From positions 1 to 57,478 of the forward strand of contig NZ_KN882185.1 of the NCBI RefSeq assembly GCF_000934755.1: 57,478 bases of DNA. Reading direction: 5' to 3'. How positions within the stretch are numbered: position 1 is the stretch's first letter; every line of letters begins with the position of its first letter. This document shows positions 18,338 through 27,746 of this stretch, one piece after another. Both the position numbers and the translations under genes were made by a program. The DNA is from Desulfonatronovibrio magnus. GTDB taxonomy: Bacteria > Desulfobacterota > Desulfovibrionia > Desulfovibrionales > Desulfonatronovibrionaceae. The notes beneath the pieces were generated by a model. The model ran no database searches. It was given only the letters and a program-made list of their open reading frames with translations, and was not told the origin of the DNA.

Positions 18338-20270
18338 ATCTCTGGGACAGAAGATCAGGCTTTACAGGAATATTGCCGGTATTTCACAGAAAAAACTTGC
18401 AGAAAAGCTGGATGTCAGTCAGCACCATCTCGGATGCATTGAGAGGGGAGAATCAGCCCCATCAATGAGTCTGACCATCAAGATATGTGAAATTCTGGAC
18501 ATGCATCCAGCAGTTCTTTTTTCAGCAGTCAGTATTAAGCGGCCTTACCTGTGCAGCTCTGAACTTCAGAATGAGCCCGATATACTGCACATGCTTCCGG
18601 TGCCGAGACATGGTATGTGGATGGTTGATATTCAAAGCGGCCTGGAGATCTGGACAAAGTCACTGACCAGAATGATGAGTCTCAAGCCATCCAAAAAGGC
18701 CTGCTTTAATTCTTTTGTCAAGCATATCCACGATAATGATAGAAAACTTTTTACAGATTTTTATCAGGCTCTTCGTTCTATTACTATCCCTGAACCTGTT
18801 TTACTCAGAACTGTGACAGACCATGATTCCTGCAGGCACTTACATGTCCGGGCAGATTTGCACCCAGGTTTTGAAAACAATTCTGTCATGGCTTCAATGA
18901 CCTTTATGGATTTAACCGAATCTAAGGAACTTTACGCTGTCCTGCGATATAATAGCGAGCAAGTAGAGGCTATAGTTCAGGAAAGGACGGGGTCTCTGGA
19001 TCTGGCTTTAAAGGAAAAGCAGCAGGAAATTGATCTTCGGGACAGGGCTGAGAAAAAGGCCAGGGAAAAGAGTAACCAGTTACAGATGGTACTTTCCTCA
19101 GTGCCAGCAGTTTTTTATACTTTTCATCCTTCCATAGGTAGAATGGAATGGCACTCACTTAGAATGAAAAATATTATTGGCATCTCACTTCAGGATTTAA
19201 AAAATAATCCCATGCTCTGGCACGAATCAATTCATCCTGATGACCTGCCTGTGGTTAAACAGGCCATACAAAAGGCCCGAAAGGGAAAACAACTCAATGT
19301 TGAATACCGGCTTAAGGGAAAAGATGGTCAGTGGCGCTGGCTGCAGGACAGGGCTACTCCGCTCAGAGATGATAGGTGGGATTTTTACCTGGCTGGAGTT
19401 GCCATAAATGTTTCGGAACAAAAACAGGTACAGGAAGCCCTGCTAATTCTGTCCAAAGAATATGAAACCATCTTTAACCATTCCCAGAATACATTTTTCT
19501 TAATCGATGTTGATGAGCAGGATCGCTGCACTTTCCAGCGTCTGAACAGCCAGGAAGAAGCATTGACCGGCCTGACTACTGAAACTGTTCGTGGCAAAAC
19601 TCCGGTTCAGGCTCTGGGAGAAGAACTGGGTTTGCAGGTAGAAAAAAACTACCAGCGCTGTATCAAAGAGAAAAGAGTTGTCAGCTATGAAGAAACTCTG
19701 CATCTGCCTGCAGGAAAACGGACCTGGCTCACAAAATTAGCCCCAGTTATGGAAGGCGGTAAAGTAGTCAAGATTGTGGGCAGTGGGCTGGATATTACAG
19801 ATCGAAAAAATGCTGAAGATAATCTTCAGAAAAAGGAAGAACGCTTGAAGCTTATTACCAGCACCAGCTATGACTGGGAGTACTGGGTTAAGCCTGATGG
19901 CAGCCTTGAATTCTGTTCTCCATCCTGTAAGCGCATCACCGGCTACAGTGTTGATGATTTTTTAAGAGATCCAGATTTGATCCAGAGTATTGTTCACCCT
20001 GAAGACGCCCATTTCTGGAATGAGCATGCCTGCATGGCCACAAGTTACCAGGGAAAAGCCGAGTTAAGCTTCAGGATTGTTGCCAGGTCAGGCCAGGTGG
20101 CCTGGATTGAGCATAAATGCGTTGCCGTTGTTGGGCCTGACAGCGCATATCTTGGACGCAGGGTCTCCAACCGGGATGTTACCATGCGGGTAAATATGGA
20201 ACATGAAATGCGTCAGGAAAATGAACGTTTACGCCGGTTGCTAAAGGATAATGGAATAGCGTATGGGTAA
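18330..20270 (+). CDS. XRE helix-turn-helix regulator with four PAS domains
   Basis: About 646 residues. The N-terminal XRE-type HTH (residues ~3-60: LGQKIRLYRNIAGISQKKLAEKL...) resembles phage-repressor DNA-binding domains. PAS-like units follow at about 90-200, 255-370, 380-500 and 505-625, joined by coiled coils. The protein ends in a leucine-rich coil (ENERLRRLLKDNGI). There is no histidine-kinase, GGDEF or AAA+ output, so DNA binding is the only visible output. The third PAS is closely related to the first PAS of the sigma-54 activator at 54227 (shared IRGKTPVQA/VRGKTPVQA and LPAG-RTWL). The start is ATG 18330 or TTG 18321. Confidence 0.85.
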   Translation: MLKSLGQKIRLYRNIAGISQKKLAEKLDVSQHHLGCIERGESAPSMSLTIKICEILDMHPAVLFSAVSIKRPYLCSSELQNEPDILHMLPVPRHGMWMVDIQSGLEIWTKSLTRMMSLKPSKKACFNSFVKHIHDNDRKLFTDFYQALRSITIPEPVLLRTVTDHDSCRHLHVRADLHPGFENNSVMASMTFMDLTESKELYAVLRYNSEQVEAIVQERTGSLDLALKEKQQEIDLRDRAEKKAREKSNQLQMVLSSVPAVFYTFHPSIGRMEWHSLRMKNIIGISLQDLKNNPMLWHESIHPDDLPVVKQAIQKARKGKQLNVEYRLKGKDGQWRWLQDRATPLRDDRWDFYLAGVAINVSEQKQVQEALLILSKEYETIFNHSQNTFFLIDVDEQDRCTFQRLNSQEEALTGLTTETVRGKTPVQALGEELGLQVEKNYQRCIKEKRVVSYEETLHLPAGKRTWLTKLAPVMEGGKVVKIVGSGLDITDRKNAEDNLQKKEERLKLITSTSYDWEYWVKPDGSLEFCSPSCKRITGYSVDDFLRDPDLIQSIVHPEDAHFWNEHACMATSYQGKAELSFRIVARSGQVAWIEHKCVAVVGPDSAYLGRRVSNRDVTMRVNMEHEMRQENERLRRLLKDNGIAYG

Positions 20271-20320
20271 AATAATTTCCAGGAGCCTCAATCTTCAGCC
20301 TTCAGGTTAGTTATATTTGC

Positions 20321-20854
20321 TTATCGTAGAAAATTGATAATCAGAAAGGTGGCGGATACAGTTAATCCCAGGGTCCAGAACATGAATCTGTCCAAACGAC
20401 GGCCCAAACCATCGAAAAGTTTGTCCATGGACTCAAACCGCTTGTCCATGGCATCGAAGCGCTTGTCCATGTTCCGCTGCATTCCCTCAAAGCGCAGATT
20501 GATCTGTTCCAGCAGAGCCCTGGTCAGTTGTTCATGGGACCGCTGGGCCTCCTCGACGCGGACGATGCCCTCTATCAGCGAGACCTCGCCAGCTCGCTTT
20601 TCCTGGGTCGCGATGAAGTCGGCCATGAGGTCGGACAGCTCATTGCGGATCATGGCCTTGAATTCCGGATTGGCCAGGAAATCCGCTGCTGGCGGCGGGG
20701 GTGGGGGAGAAAGAGGCTTATGTTTCCATCGTTGGAACGTAATGCGCCAGGGGATGATGGCCAAGGGAAAGGCGCGAATCGTGAAGTGTGCGAAACGGAT
20801 CACGGCATAATCGGGGCACTGGCGTGCTCGGGGCTGCCTTCTGACTTCCGTCAT
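20321..20854 (-). CDS. Coiled-coil protein with C-terminal membrane anchor
   Basis: 177 residues if started at ATG 20854, which has AGAGGA just upstream. The first ~45 residues look atypical, then a run of six prolines, a helical stretch (AMIRNELSDLMADF...), a coiled coil with repeated MDKRFDAMDKRFESMDKLFDGL and a terminal membrane helix ([19 protein letters not shown]). This resembles small coiled-coil tail-anchored proteins of unknown function. It is divergent from the J-like gene at 20950 with 95 bases between them. A shortened copy of its last ~35 residues exists at 26480-26629. GC content rises here compared with the kinase genes on the left, which suggests separate origin. Confidence 0.65.
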   Translation of the reverse strand: MTEVRRQPRARQCPDYAVIRFAHFTIRAFPLAIIPWRITFQRWKHKPLSPPPPPPAADFLANPEFKAMIRNELSDLMADFIATQEKRAGEVSLIEGIVRVEEAQRSHEQLTRALLEQINLRFEGMQRNMDKRFDAMDKRFESMDKLFDGLGRRLDRFMFWTLGLTVSATFLIINFLR

Positions 20855-20949
20855 CTGTCCTCTGCCAGGCAAGGCCGGGGCGGGGGCTCGCCGACGCTGC
20901 AAGAAGTGATGCGGGAGAGCGGGGCAATGAAAAATTGAAAGGGGAAAAT

Positions 20950-22278
20950 ATGGCAAAGGGCAAAGTCAGACAGCTACGCAATGTTCTCAAGTTGATCCAT
21001 CCGGACATGTTTCACGACCAGGAAACATGTCAAAAGACCAATGAGAGGTCATTGCAGTCTCTGATGCAGTATTTCGACGTTCTGGAACACCCCTGTTCGA
21101 CGCTGCCGGATTTTCCATCCGCGCTGCGTTTTTTTTATCGTAAAGGTGACGGGGCAATCCACGAGTTGCGTTTTTCCCTGGATACCCCCTCGGGCTTTTT
21201 GTCCAGTGCGGAGCGGTCTGGTCTTGCCGGGTCGTGCATCCGGCGTCTGTCCGCGGCCCTGGGCCTTGAAGATGGAGACGACTCCCAGGAAATCGATGAT
21301 GCCGAAGAGGCCATCCATTTCGAGATCCGGCATGTGCTTTCGGAATTTCTCGCCCTGTCCAGGTTACGCAAGGCCGAGTATGAACGTCTGGAACACGAAT
21401 GCCACCTGGCAGAGCAGGCCCTGAAAGAACAACTGAATATCAAGGTGTTCGTGTCGGTGGCCATGTCGAGGGTTGCCGCCTTGCCCACTCTCAAAAGGAT
21501 GGTCGCCTGTCACGAGGAACTACGTGATGCCGGGATATCCGGACACTATGTGACCATTGGCGCGAATTATTCCTGGAAGAGCGAGGACAGACTGGAAATC
21601 CCTCCTGATTTCAACCTGGAGGCAGCCGTTTCCCTGATTCGGGGTAAACCGCTTGTACGGGACTTCCCAGCCGAACCTGAATGGTGGCGGATTAAAGACA
21701 GTCTGGTTGACCGCCTGCGCAAAATGTACAGGATCAGATGGATTGGCGAGGATATCTTCATTTCGCCCCAGGACGTCATTGCCAGCATTCGCAAACTCGA
21801 GAAGTACAATCCGGAATTGAGGCGCTTCGATCTCTCGGGAATGAGCTTCCTGATCGGCGACACCTACAGGGTGACCAGCCTTGGCTCCATGGTCATCCCG
21901 GTCGATTTCGGTTGCCCAGACCTGGTCGCGTTCCTTGAGACTTCCCTGGACCAGGCACGAACGCTCAGCAGGGAATCAGACGCCCTGGACGCCCTGGTTG
22001 CCGCGAAACAGGAAATGTTTCGAGCCAAGACAGGCGCGAAAATTCGCAAGGGCATCCTTGTTTCGGCCACGGATTTCGCGTCGGCCGTTGATCGCCTGCT
22101 GGGTGCGCTTGCGGGCGAGGTCAGAATCTCCGTGAGGGGACATGCTTTCTCCATCACGGACAGATACGAGGTTGACGGCGACGGGACAATCTCCCTTCGG
22201 CATGATTTTTCTGTCTCCGAGCTGACCTCGCTGCTGCTACCCGCATCCCGTACCGCCCTTTCCGCCGGAGAGACGTGA
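20950..22278 (+). CDS. J-like HPD protein resembling TCAIM (DUF4460/DUF4461)
   Basis: 442 residues from ATG 20950, preceded by AAAGGGGA. Near the N-terminus VLKLIHPDMFHD followed by NERSLQSLMQYFDVLE matches the pattern of DUF4460, a J-domain-like region best known from the animal mitochondrial protein TCAIM; the HPD tripeptide is at 17-19. Central coiled region (about 125-165), then a C-terminal part consistent with DUF4461 in size but not securely matched. No membrane segment. J-like domains suggest chaperone or scaffold contacts; the bacterial function is unknown to me. The gene is GC-richer than its surroundings and pairs divergently with a membrane coiled-coil gene. Confidence 0.6.
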   Translation: MAKGKVRQLRNVLKLIHPDMFHDQETCQKTNERSLQSLMQYFDVLEHPCSTLPDFPSALRFFYRKGDGAIHELRFSLDTPSGFLSSAERSGLAGSCIRRLSAALGLEDGDDSQEIDDAEEAIHFEIRHVLSEFLALSRLRKAEYERLEHECHLAEQALKEQLNIKVFVSVAMSRVAALPTLKRMVACHEELRDAGISGHYVTIGANYSWKSEDRLEIPPDFNLEAAVSLIRGKPLVRDFPAEPEWWRIKDSLVDRLRKMYRIRWIGEDIFISPQDVIASIRKLEKYNPELRRFDLSGMSFLIGDTYRVTSLGSMVIPVDFGCPDLVAFLETSLDQARTLSRESDALDALVAAKQEMFRAKTGAKIRKGILVSATDFASAVDRLLGALAGEVRISVRGHAFSITDRYEVDGDGTISLRHDFSVSELTSLLLPASRTALSAGET

Positions 22279-22318
22279 CGCGGTTTACGGCAGGCAATAT
22301 GGTTATTTACAAACATGC

Positions 22319-22794
22319 AATTTTATTCATTCTTTTTATGATACTATAGAAGCTATTCTAAGTCGGATCATTCGGATATATTGTCAAGCCATTCATAACA
22401 AAAAAATGGAGGCAAATAAAAATGATGTTTTCAGCAAATATTAAACGTATGTTTTTCATGCCATCCCTTTTGATTGTATTTCTTGTTGTACTATTGGTTT
22501 TGCTCCTGTCACCCAAAAATATAACTGCTCAGAATAATTTATTTTATTCTCCATTGCCACTGACCAATCCTAATAGCGTGATTGCCCAGAGTATGGATAT
22601 TGTCCAGTACTCCCCGAGTTCACGGGGTAAACATTCCAGCATCCCGGCATTCCAGAATTCCAATTATCGCTGTCACGGCCCATACCCAGCCCGGAGACAG
22701 GGAAAAATTTCTAAAGGCCGGTATGGATGATTACATAGGAAAGCCAGTGACGATGGAAGAACTGGAAACCGTGCTTGGCAAAATCAGAGCATAA
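22319..22794 (+). pseudogene. Collapsed copy of a PhnD-like/hybrid-kinase gene pair
   Basis: Bases 22326-22618 match 26690-27004: the same leader, then the start of the PhnD-like gene (MMFSANIKRMFFMPSLLIV... to SMDIVQY). At about 22612-22655 this switches to a short CCAGCATCCCGGCATTCCAG-type repeat. From 22655 on it matches the last ~45 codons of the kinase at 27731 ([28 protein letters not shown]). About 3.8 kb of the ancestral pair is therefore missing. Frames do not join, so no product is expected. It is immediately followed by the intact PstS-like/kinase pair. Confidence 0.88.
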
Positions 22795-22837
22795 GAAACA
22801 AGACTATGATCAGCAACAATTCCCATAGGAGAGAAAA

Positions 22838-23773
22838 GTGAAATGTATTTCAGCTTATATCCATCAACAAAGAGTATGGTTTCCCATTGCAGTATTTCTT
22901 TGTTTTTTCCTGTATCCCTGGCAGAATATGGTGTGTTTTGCTTTTGAGAATAAATCAAGCATCGGGCAAGAAGCTGACAGCGGACAAATGCGCATTGTTG
23001 GAGCCACAACTATACAGCCGGTTGTTCAGGGAGTGGTCCATCTATACTTAGACTATTCAGGTATTGAAGTTGAGCCATTTGGGGGGGGAAGTTCTTTTGG
23101 AATCTCGTCAGTGCGCGACAAAACAGCTGATATAGGCATGGTCAGCAGAGAGCTTACCCCTGAGGAAAAGGAGGAATTCGGTCACGCTACAGTAGGCTAT
23201 GACGCGGTTGCAGTCATTGTTAACAGCTTTAATCCAAAACAATCCATCACCAGAAAGGAATTGAGAGACATATATACATGCAGAACAAAGACATGGCCTG
23301 AGGGGTTAGAAGGTCATAACGATATTGTGCTTATTTCCAAGATGGTTGGACGAGGTACGCTGAGTGCTTTTGAGTCCTATATCGGTCTGGTCAGCCCTTT
23401 TCATCCTGATTCCCCGCACCAAGGCCAGGAAACAATTTGTACTTCGGCCTGGGAAGCAGGGGCCAATCTGGACAGCACCCTCTGGGTAGGAGGGATTCGC
23501 GGCGCTATAGGTTATGTGTCTGCTGGTGATGCCAGAAGATTTATCAGATTGGGAGTTCCAATTCGTATACTCGAGGTTGACGGTTCAAAGCCTGTTTATG
23601 ATGTTGTCAGCAGAGGCAGGTATCCATTGAGCAGGGAGTTGAACCTTGTTTTCTTGAGCGGAAATGATCGGGCTGAAAAATTCGTTGATTTTATGCTTTC
23701 AGAACCTGGTCAGGACCAAGTTTTGCGGCAGGGATTTATTTCTGTAAGACCTCTCGTTGAGGAGCAGTTATGA
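22838..23773 (+). CDS. PstS-like periplasmic binding protein paired with a kinase
   Basis: 311 residues. A hydrophobic N-terminus (about 13-36) acts as signal peptide. The mature part has the phosphate-type binding pattern: [11 protein letters not shown], then [28 protein letters not shown], and [11 protein letters not shown], characteristic of PBP-like domain 2 proteins (PstS family). No permease genes are nearby. It overlaps the kinase at 23770 by four bases (ATGA). This supports a periplasmic co-receptor role, binding an anion such as phosphate and contacting the kinase sensor domain, as in TorT/TorS-type pairs. Ligand identity is not proven. Confidence 0.82.
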   Translation: MKCISAYIHQQRVWFPIAVFLCFFLYPWQNMVCFAFENKSSIGQEADSGQMRIVGATTIQPVVQGVVHLYLDYSGIEVEPFGGGSSFGISSVRDKTADIGMVSRELTPEEKEEFGHATVGYDAVAVIVNSFNPKQSITRKELRDIYTCRTKTWPEGLEGHNDIVLISKMVGRGTLSAFESYIGLVSPFHPDSPHQGQETICTSAWEAGANLDSTLWVGGIRGAIGYVSAGDARRFIRLGVPIRILEVDGSKPVYDVVSRGRYPLSRELNLVFLSGNDRAEKFVDFMLSEPGQDQVLRQGFISVRPLVEEQL

Positions 23774-26496
23774 ACAGGAAAGCTTTTTCCAGATTATGGG
23801 TGCCTACTCTTGTTATAGCTATTATAACAATGTTCAGCTTTGCCCTCATGTCTCGCTACCAGAATATTGAGGTTCGCCAAAGCAATGATGTTAGCATCAA
23901 AACGATGCAGGTGATGCGCGATGTTGAACGAGTTCTTGCAGTCATGATGCAGGGTGCAGCCACAGGAAATGATATAGATTTTGCAGGTGCGGCAAGGATC
24001 TCCAGCGACTTGCAGGGATTAATTCTGGAACTGAATGCTGCCCAGGCAGTCAATAATGCAGACCTTTGGCCTACCTATCAGGAGCTGTATAGAAACTTGG
24101 TGATTGCAGTCGCTCTCTTTCAGGAGAATCGCATTCAGGATGCAACTCTGGCCATGGAGACTGTCAGACATCTCACAAGTGATTTAGGTCTAAAGCTTGA
24201 ACATTTGGTCAGCCAGGCTGCCATGGTTCAGGACAGGCTTGTCAAAACTATGAATCTGCTCATGGCAGCTTGTGCAGTCCTTCTCATATCTGTGGCATTA
24301 ATAAATGGTTTATTTTTTATTCCTGCACTGGTTGTCCGCCCAATGCAGAAAATGGTTGAAAAGGCTGAACAGGCTGCAAAGGCCAAGAGCGAATTTCTGG
24401 CCAATATGAGTCATGAGATTCGTACCCCCATGAACGGCGTCATCGGCATGACCGGTCTTTTGCTGGATACAAACCTGGACAGGGATCAGCAGCAATATGC
24501 CCGTACTGTGCGCTCCAGTGCCGAGTCTCTCTTGACGGTTATTAACGATATTCTGGATTTTTCCAAAATCGAGGCCGGGCGTTTAGATATTGAAGTCATT
24601 GATTTTGAACTGGAAGCCATGCTTAGAGATTTTTCAGACATGATGGCTGTTAAAGCGGAAAATAAAGGGCTGGAGTTTATTTGTTCCCTGGAACCGGGTG
24701 TGCCGAATATGGTACAGGGAGATCCTGGTCGACTGCGTCAGATCCTGATGAATCTCGTGGGTAATGCCATTAAATTTACTGAAAAAGGTGAGGTGGAGGT
24801 TAGAGTTCAGAAAGAGAATGCTGGAATTGAAGATAAAGAGAAATATGATGCTGGCATGCTAAAAGTATCCCTCTGCTTCACGGTTCGCGATACAGGGATA
24901 GGTATACCTGAAGATAAGAAGGACAGACTGTTTAAAAGTTTTTCCCAGGTAGATACTTCCACCACACGTAAATTTGGCGGTACCGGCCTTGGTCTGGCCA
25001 TTTCAAAGCAGCTGGCAGAACTCATGGGAGGTACAGTGGGGCTTGAAAGTCAGGAAGGGCGGGGAAGTACCTTCTGGTTTACAGTGCAGCTTGGTATTCA
25101 AAACAGGCAGCAGGGAAAAATTCTTCCAGCCTGTCTGCAGGGAGTACATATTCTTATAGTAGATGATAACTCAACAAACAGAGAGATACTTATGGTTCTC
25201 TTTACTTCGTGGGGTATGCGACCACAAGAAGCCTCCAATGGATTTATTGCCCTGGGCATGCTTTACCAGGCCCAGGCAGTCAATGATCCTTATGTAGTAG
25301 CTGTTCTGGATATGATGATGCCGGAAATGGACGGTGAAACACTTGGTTTGCAAATTAAGGAAGATGTTAAATTACAGGAAACCTGGCTGATAATGCTGTC
25401 ATCTGCCGCTGGACAGAAGGGTGATTCCAGTCGTCTTCAACGCGCAGGCTTTGACATGATTTTGAATAAACCTGTTATGTCAGGGGAAATATATGCCGGA
25501 CTGCAAAAGATTCTGGGCAGGCCTGGCAGTATGAATATGGTGAATGAGTGGCCTGAACAAGAGAAAAATAAGACAGAATACCCTGACTTTTCGGGCACAA
25601 AAGCCCGTATCCTGGTTGCCGAAGATAACGTGGTCAACCAGAAGGTGGCATTGGGGATGCTCAAGAAAATGGGCCTGCGCGCTGATGTGGTGGGTAATGG
25701 TTTTGAAGCAGTCCAGGCTTTGCAGGACCTTCCCTATGATCTGGTACTCATGGACGTTATGATGCCGGAAATGGACGGACTGACCGCTACGCGGGAGATT
25801 CGGAAGGCGGAAGGAAAGAAGAGCAAGGAGGAAGCAGGAAGGAAGAAGCAGGAAGAGGGAAGAGAGCTTAATGAAGGAGACTCCAGCCATCCCTCTGACT
25901 TTCAGCCTTCAGCCTTCAGCCTTCAGCCCTCTCCCCGGCACCTGCCGGTGATCGCCATGACAGCAGCAGCCATGCAGGAGGATCGGGAGCGATGTATTGA
26001 GGCTGGAATGGATGATTATGTAGCCAAGCCGGTAAGCCCGGAAGCTCTGGGCCGGGTCTTGTCCAAGTGGTTGCGGGGAAACAAGGGACTGGAGTCAGGG
26101 AAAAGGGGTCAGGAGTCAGGATCATACCAAGTAAAACAAGAGGGTACGAGTTGTTTTGTCTGTTCGCAACCAGTGTTTGATAAAGATGACCTTATGGAAA
26201 GGATGTGGCATGATCAGGAACTTGTGGAAGAAATTCTCAGTTCTTACCTGGAATCAGTACCCGATAATATCCAGTCTCTCAAAGATTTTATTAAACAGGG
26301 CCAAATCGAGGATGCAACACGTGAGGCTCATTCAATCAAGGGAAATTCAGGCACTACTGGCTGCCTAACTATGGCAGAAATTGCATCAGAGATAGAAGAG
26401 GCCGGTCACTTAAAAAATCTTGATAAGATGAAGAATCTTTTGCCTGAACTGGAAAGGCAGTTTGCAAAGTGCAGTGAAGCTATCGTAGAAAGTTGA
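23770..26496 (+). CDS. Membrane hybrid histidine kinase (HisKA-HATPase-REC-REC-HPt)
   Basis: 908 residues. Membrane helices near 10-28 and 162-186 enclose a helical periplasmic domain. HisKA H215 (SHEIRTP), N box [10 protein letters not shown] 328-337, DTGIGIP and GTGLGL. REC1 about 458-585 with D514, REC2 about 612-765 with D662, HPt H854 ([10 protein letters not shown]). The layout permits a His-Asp-His relay. REC2 carries a 45-residue low-complexity insertion (680-724) between alpha3 and beta4 that contains four exact TTCAGCC heptamers in DNA (25901-25928). The ATPase loop before DTGIGI and the REC-HPt linker also contain repeat-like inserts. Coupled to the PstS-like gene upstream. No receiver-output partner is adjacent. 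Confidence 0.93.
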   Translation: MNRKAFSRLWVPTLVIAIITMFSFALMSRYQNIEVRQSNDVSIKTMQVMRDVERVLAVMMQGAATGNDIDFAGAARISSDLQGLILELNAAQAVNNADLWPTYQELYRNLVIAVALFQENRIQDATLAMETVRHLTSDLGLKLEHLVSQAAMVQDRLVKTMNLLMAACAVLLISVALINGLFFIPALVVRPMQKMVEKAEQAAKAKSEFLANMSHEIRTPMNGVIGMTGLLLDTNLDRDQQQYARTVRSSAESLLTVINDILDFSKIEAGRLDIEVIDFELEAMLRDFSDMMAVKAENKGLEFICSLEPGVPNMVQGDPGRLRQILMNLVGNAIKFTEKGEVEVRVQKENAGIEDKEKYDAGMLKVSLCFTVRDTGIGIPEDKKDRLFKSFSQVDTSTTRKFGGTGLGLAISKQLAELMGGTVGLESQEGRGSTFWFTVQLGIQNRQQGKILPACLQGVHILIVDDNSTNREILMVLFTSWGMRPQEASNGFIALGMLYQAQAVNDPYVVAVLDMMMPEMDGETLGLQIKEDVKLQETWLIMLSSAAGQKGDSSRLQRAGFDMILNKPVMSGEIYAGLQKILGRPGSMNMVNEWPEQEKNKTEYPDFSGTKARILVAEDNVVNQKVALGMLKKMGLRADVVGNGFEAVQALQDLPYDLVLMDVMMPEMDGLTATREIRKAEGKKSKEEAGRKKQEEGRELNEGDSSHPSDFQPSAFSLQPSPRHLPVIAMTAAAMQEDRERCIEAGMDDYVAKPVSPEALGRVLSKWLRGNKGLESGKRGQESGSYQVKQEGTSCFVCSQPVFDKDDLMERMWHDQELVEEILSSYLESVPDNIQSLKDFIKQGQIEDATREAHSIKGNSGTTGCLTMAEIASEIEEAGHLKNLDKMKNLLPELERQFAKCSEAIVES
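24808..24864. repeat. ATPase-loop insertion, AATGCTGG/GATGCTGG type
   Basis: Within the kinase at 23770, GAATGCTGGAATTG and GATGCTGGCATGCT lie in the loop between GEVEVRV and the DTGIGI box. The same motif family occurs in the equivalent loop of the 38775 kinase and, inverted, at the deletion junction near 22630. Confidence 0.55.
25807..25941. repeat. In-frame repeat insertion in receiver loop of the 23770 kinase
   Basis: A purine-rich GGAAG-like stretch is followed by (TTCAGCC)4 at 25901-25928. The 45 added residues lie between the alpha3 end (TREIRKAE) and beta4 (LPVIAMTA). The heptamer equals, in inverse orientation, the GGCTGAA unit of the intergenic array at 9775. Confidence 0.85.
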
Positions 26497-26629
26497 TGAT
26501 CAGAAAGGTGGCGGATATAGTTAATCCCAGGGTCCAGAACATGAATCTGTCCAAGCGACGTCCTAAAGCCTCGAACCGTTTATCCATGGTTTCAAATTGT
26601 TTGTTCACTACTTGGACCGGGAGAGCCAT
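26480..26629 (-). CDS. 49-residue membrane miniprotein, truncated copy of the 20321 gene
   Basis: On the minus strand an ATG at 26629 opens 49 codons: about 12 new residues, then [21 protein letters not shown] and a membrane helix ending IINFLR. The last ~35 residues and the flanking bases match 20321-20430. Its stop overlaps the 3' end of the + strand kinase by 17 bases, so the kinase C-terminus (AIVES) is itself encoded by the duplicated segment. No ribosome site is evident, so it may be a fossil. It could still be a small anchored coiled coil. Confidence 0.5.
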   Translation of the reverse strand: MALPVQVVNKQFETMDKRFEALGRRLDRFMFWTLGLTISATFLIINFLR

Positions 26630-26689
26630 TTAACGTGACAAGCATAAAGCTTCAGCCTTCGATATGGTCAGCTCATTTACAAAGATGCA

Positions 26690-26800
26690 GTTCTTTTCAT
26701 TCCTTTTATCATGGTCACCTTTAGAAGGCTTGAATGGTAATATAGAAGCTATTCTAGGTCGGATCATTCGGATATATTGTCAAGCCTTTCATAACAAAAA
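26690..26800 (+). pseudogene. cheY fossil serving as leader of the PhnD-like gene
   Basis: Bases 26697-26850 align with the 3' part of cheY (14676-14809): CATTCCTTTTATCATGGTCAC, GAAGGCTTGAA, then the 17-base identity GGATATATTGTCAAGCC, GAGGCAAA, and TTTTCAGCAAA against CTTCAGTAAG. Frameshifts destroy the receiver. The alignment runs into the start codon of the next gene. The same fossil, more decayed, is at 22319-22421. The rest of the 26497-26822 gap is explained by the miniprotein and by nothing else I can name. Confidence 0.7.
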
Positions 26801-26822
26801 AATTTAGAGGCAAATAAAAATT

Positions 26823-27746
26823 ATGTTTTCAGCAAATTTTAAACTTATGTTTTTCATGCCATCCCTGTTGATTGTGTTTCTTGTTGTACTATTGGTTCTG
26901 CTCTTGTCACCAAAAAATGTAACTGCTCAGAGTGATTTAGTTTATTCTCCATTGCCACTGACCAATCCCAATAGCGTGATTGCCCAGAGTATGGATATTG
27001 TCCAGTACATTGAGCAGAATCTTGATTTGAAGGTGGAGATTCAGTACGAGCACGATTATGCTACTATTTTGGGAAAGTTTGCCCGTGATGAAATACATCT
27101 GGTTCATCTTGGTCCATTGCCCTTTATTATGTTGAAGGCCCTGGCACCCCATGCTGAACCTGTTATTTTCTTTCGAGAACCTGACGGCCGGACATCCTAC
27201 ACATGTTCACTGGCCACGGCTATAGACAATAGTGAAGACCCCGCAACAACTCAGGGCCCAATAGCTCTGCCCCAGCCTCTTTCCACCTGTGGTTTTTTAA
27301 CTACCTCCCATTTGCTACGTGCTTACGATACAAATCTTCAGCATCTGCCTTACACTTTTCTGGACAGTCACGAGGCTGTGGCTCAGGCTCTTGTCCGTGG
27401 AGAGTTCGCCTTGGGAGGACTGAAGTCTGCCATTGGCCAGTCATACGACCAGATAGGACTGCAGTTACTTAAACAGGGGCCGGAGCTGCCAGGATTCGCA
27501 ATGGTTGCCAATGCCCGGGTCATGGATGAAAAACTGAGAACTGAGTTGGCCACGATTTTAACTGAAATCCCTGATGATATCTACAGTCAATGGCAGGGAC
27601 TGGGGCAATGGGGGATGAGCAAGGCAGGCAGTGAGGACTATTGTGACTTGCTGCTCCTTGATGGAATTGAAGACATTCCTGATTGCGGAGATTTAGACTG
27701 TACACTCCTTAAAAATGCTCTGGAGGATATATGCGCCATTCCATAA
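26823..27746 (+). CDS. PhnD-like periplasmic binding protein coupled to a kinase
   Basis: 307 residues. A strongly hydrophobic N-terminal segment (about 9-28) acts as signal or anchor. The mature protein has the phosphonate/phosphite-type binding pattern: YSPLPLTNPN, EYDHDYATILGKF-like region (actual QYEHDYATILGKF), HLGPLPFIMLKA and LPQPLSTCGFLTT. No ABC permease is adjacent. It overlaps the kinase at 27731 by 16 bases, implying coupled synthesis and a ligand-presenting role. The first ~8 residues derive from a cheY fossil, so ATG 26847 (MFFMPSLL) may be the older start. Ligand is uncertain. Confidence 0.8.
   Translation: MFSANFKLMFFMPSLLIVFLVVLLVLLLSPKNVTAQSDLVYSPLPLTNPNSVIAQSMDIVQYIEQNLDLKVEIQYEHDYATILGKFARDEIHLVHLGPLPFIMLKALAPHAEPVIFFREPDGRTSYTCSLATAIDNSEDPATTQGPIALPQPLSTCGFLTTSHLLRAYDTNLQHLPYTFLDSHEAVAQALVRGEFALGGLKSAIGQSYDQIGLQLLKQGPELPGFAMVANARVMDEKLRTELATILTEIPDDIYSQWQGLGQWGMSKAGSEDYCDLLLLDGIEDIPDCGDLDCTLLKNALEDICAIP

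Noticed and set aside
23770-26496. Kinase receiver inserts as assembly or sequencing errors
   Set aside because: Frame is kept in all four genes and conserved motifs resume exactly on both sides, which is not expected from errors in repeats.
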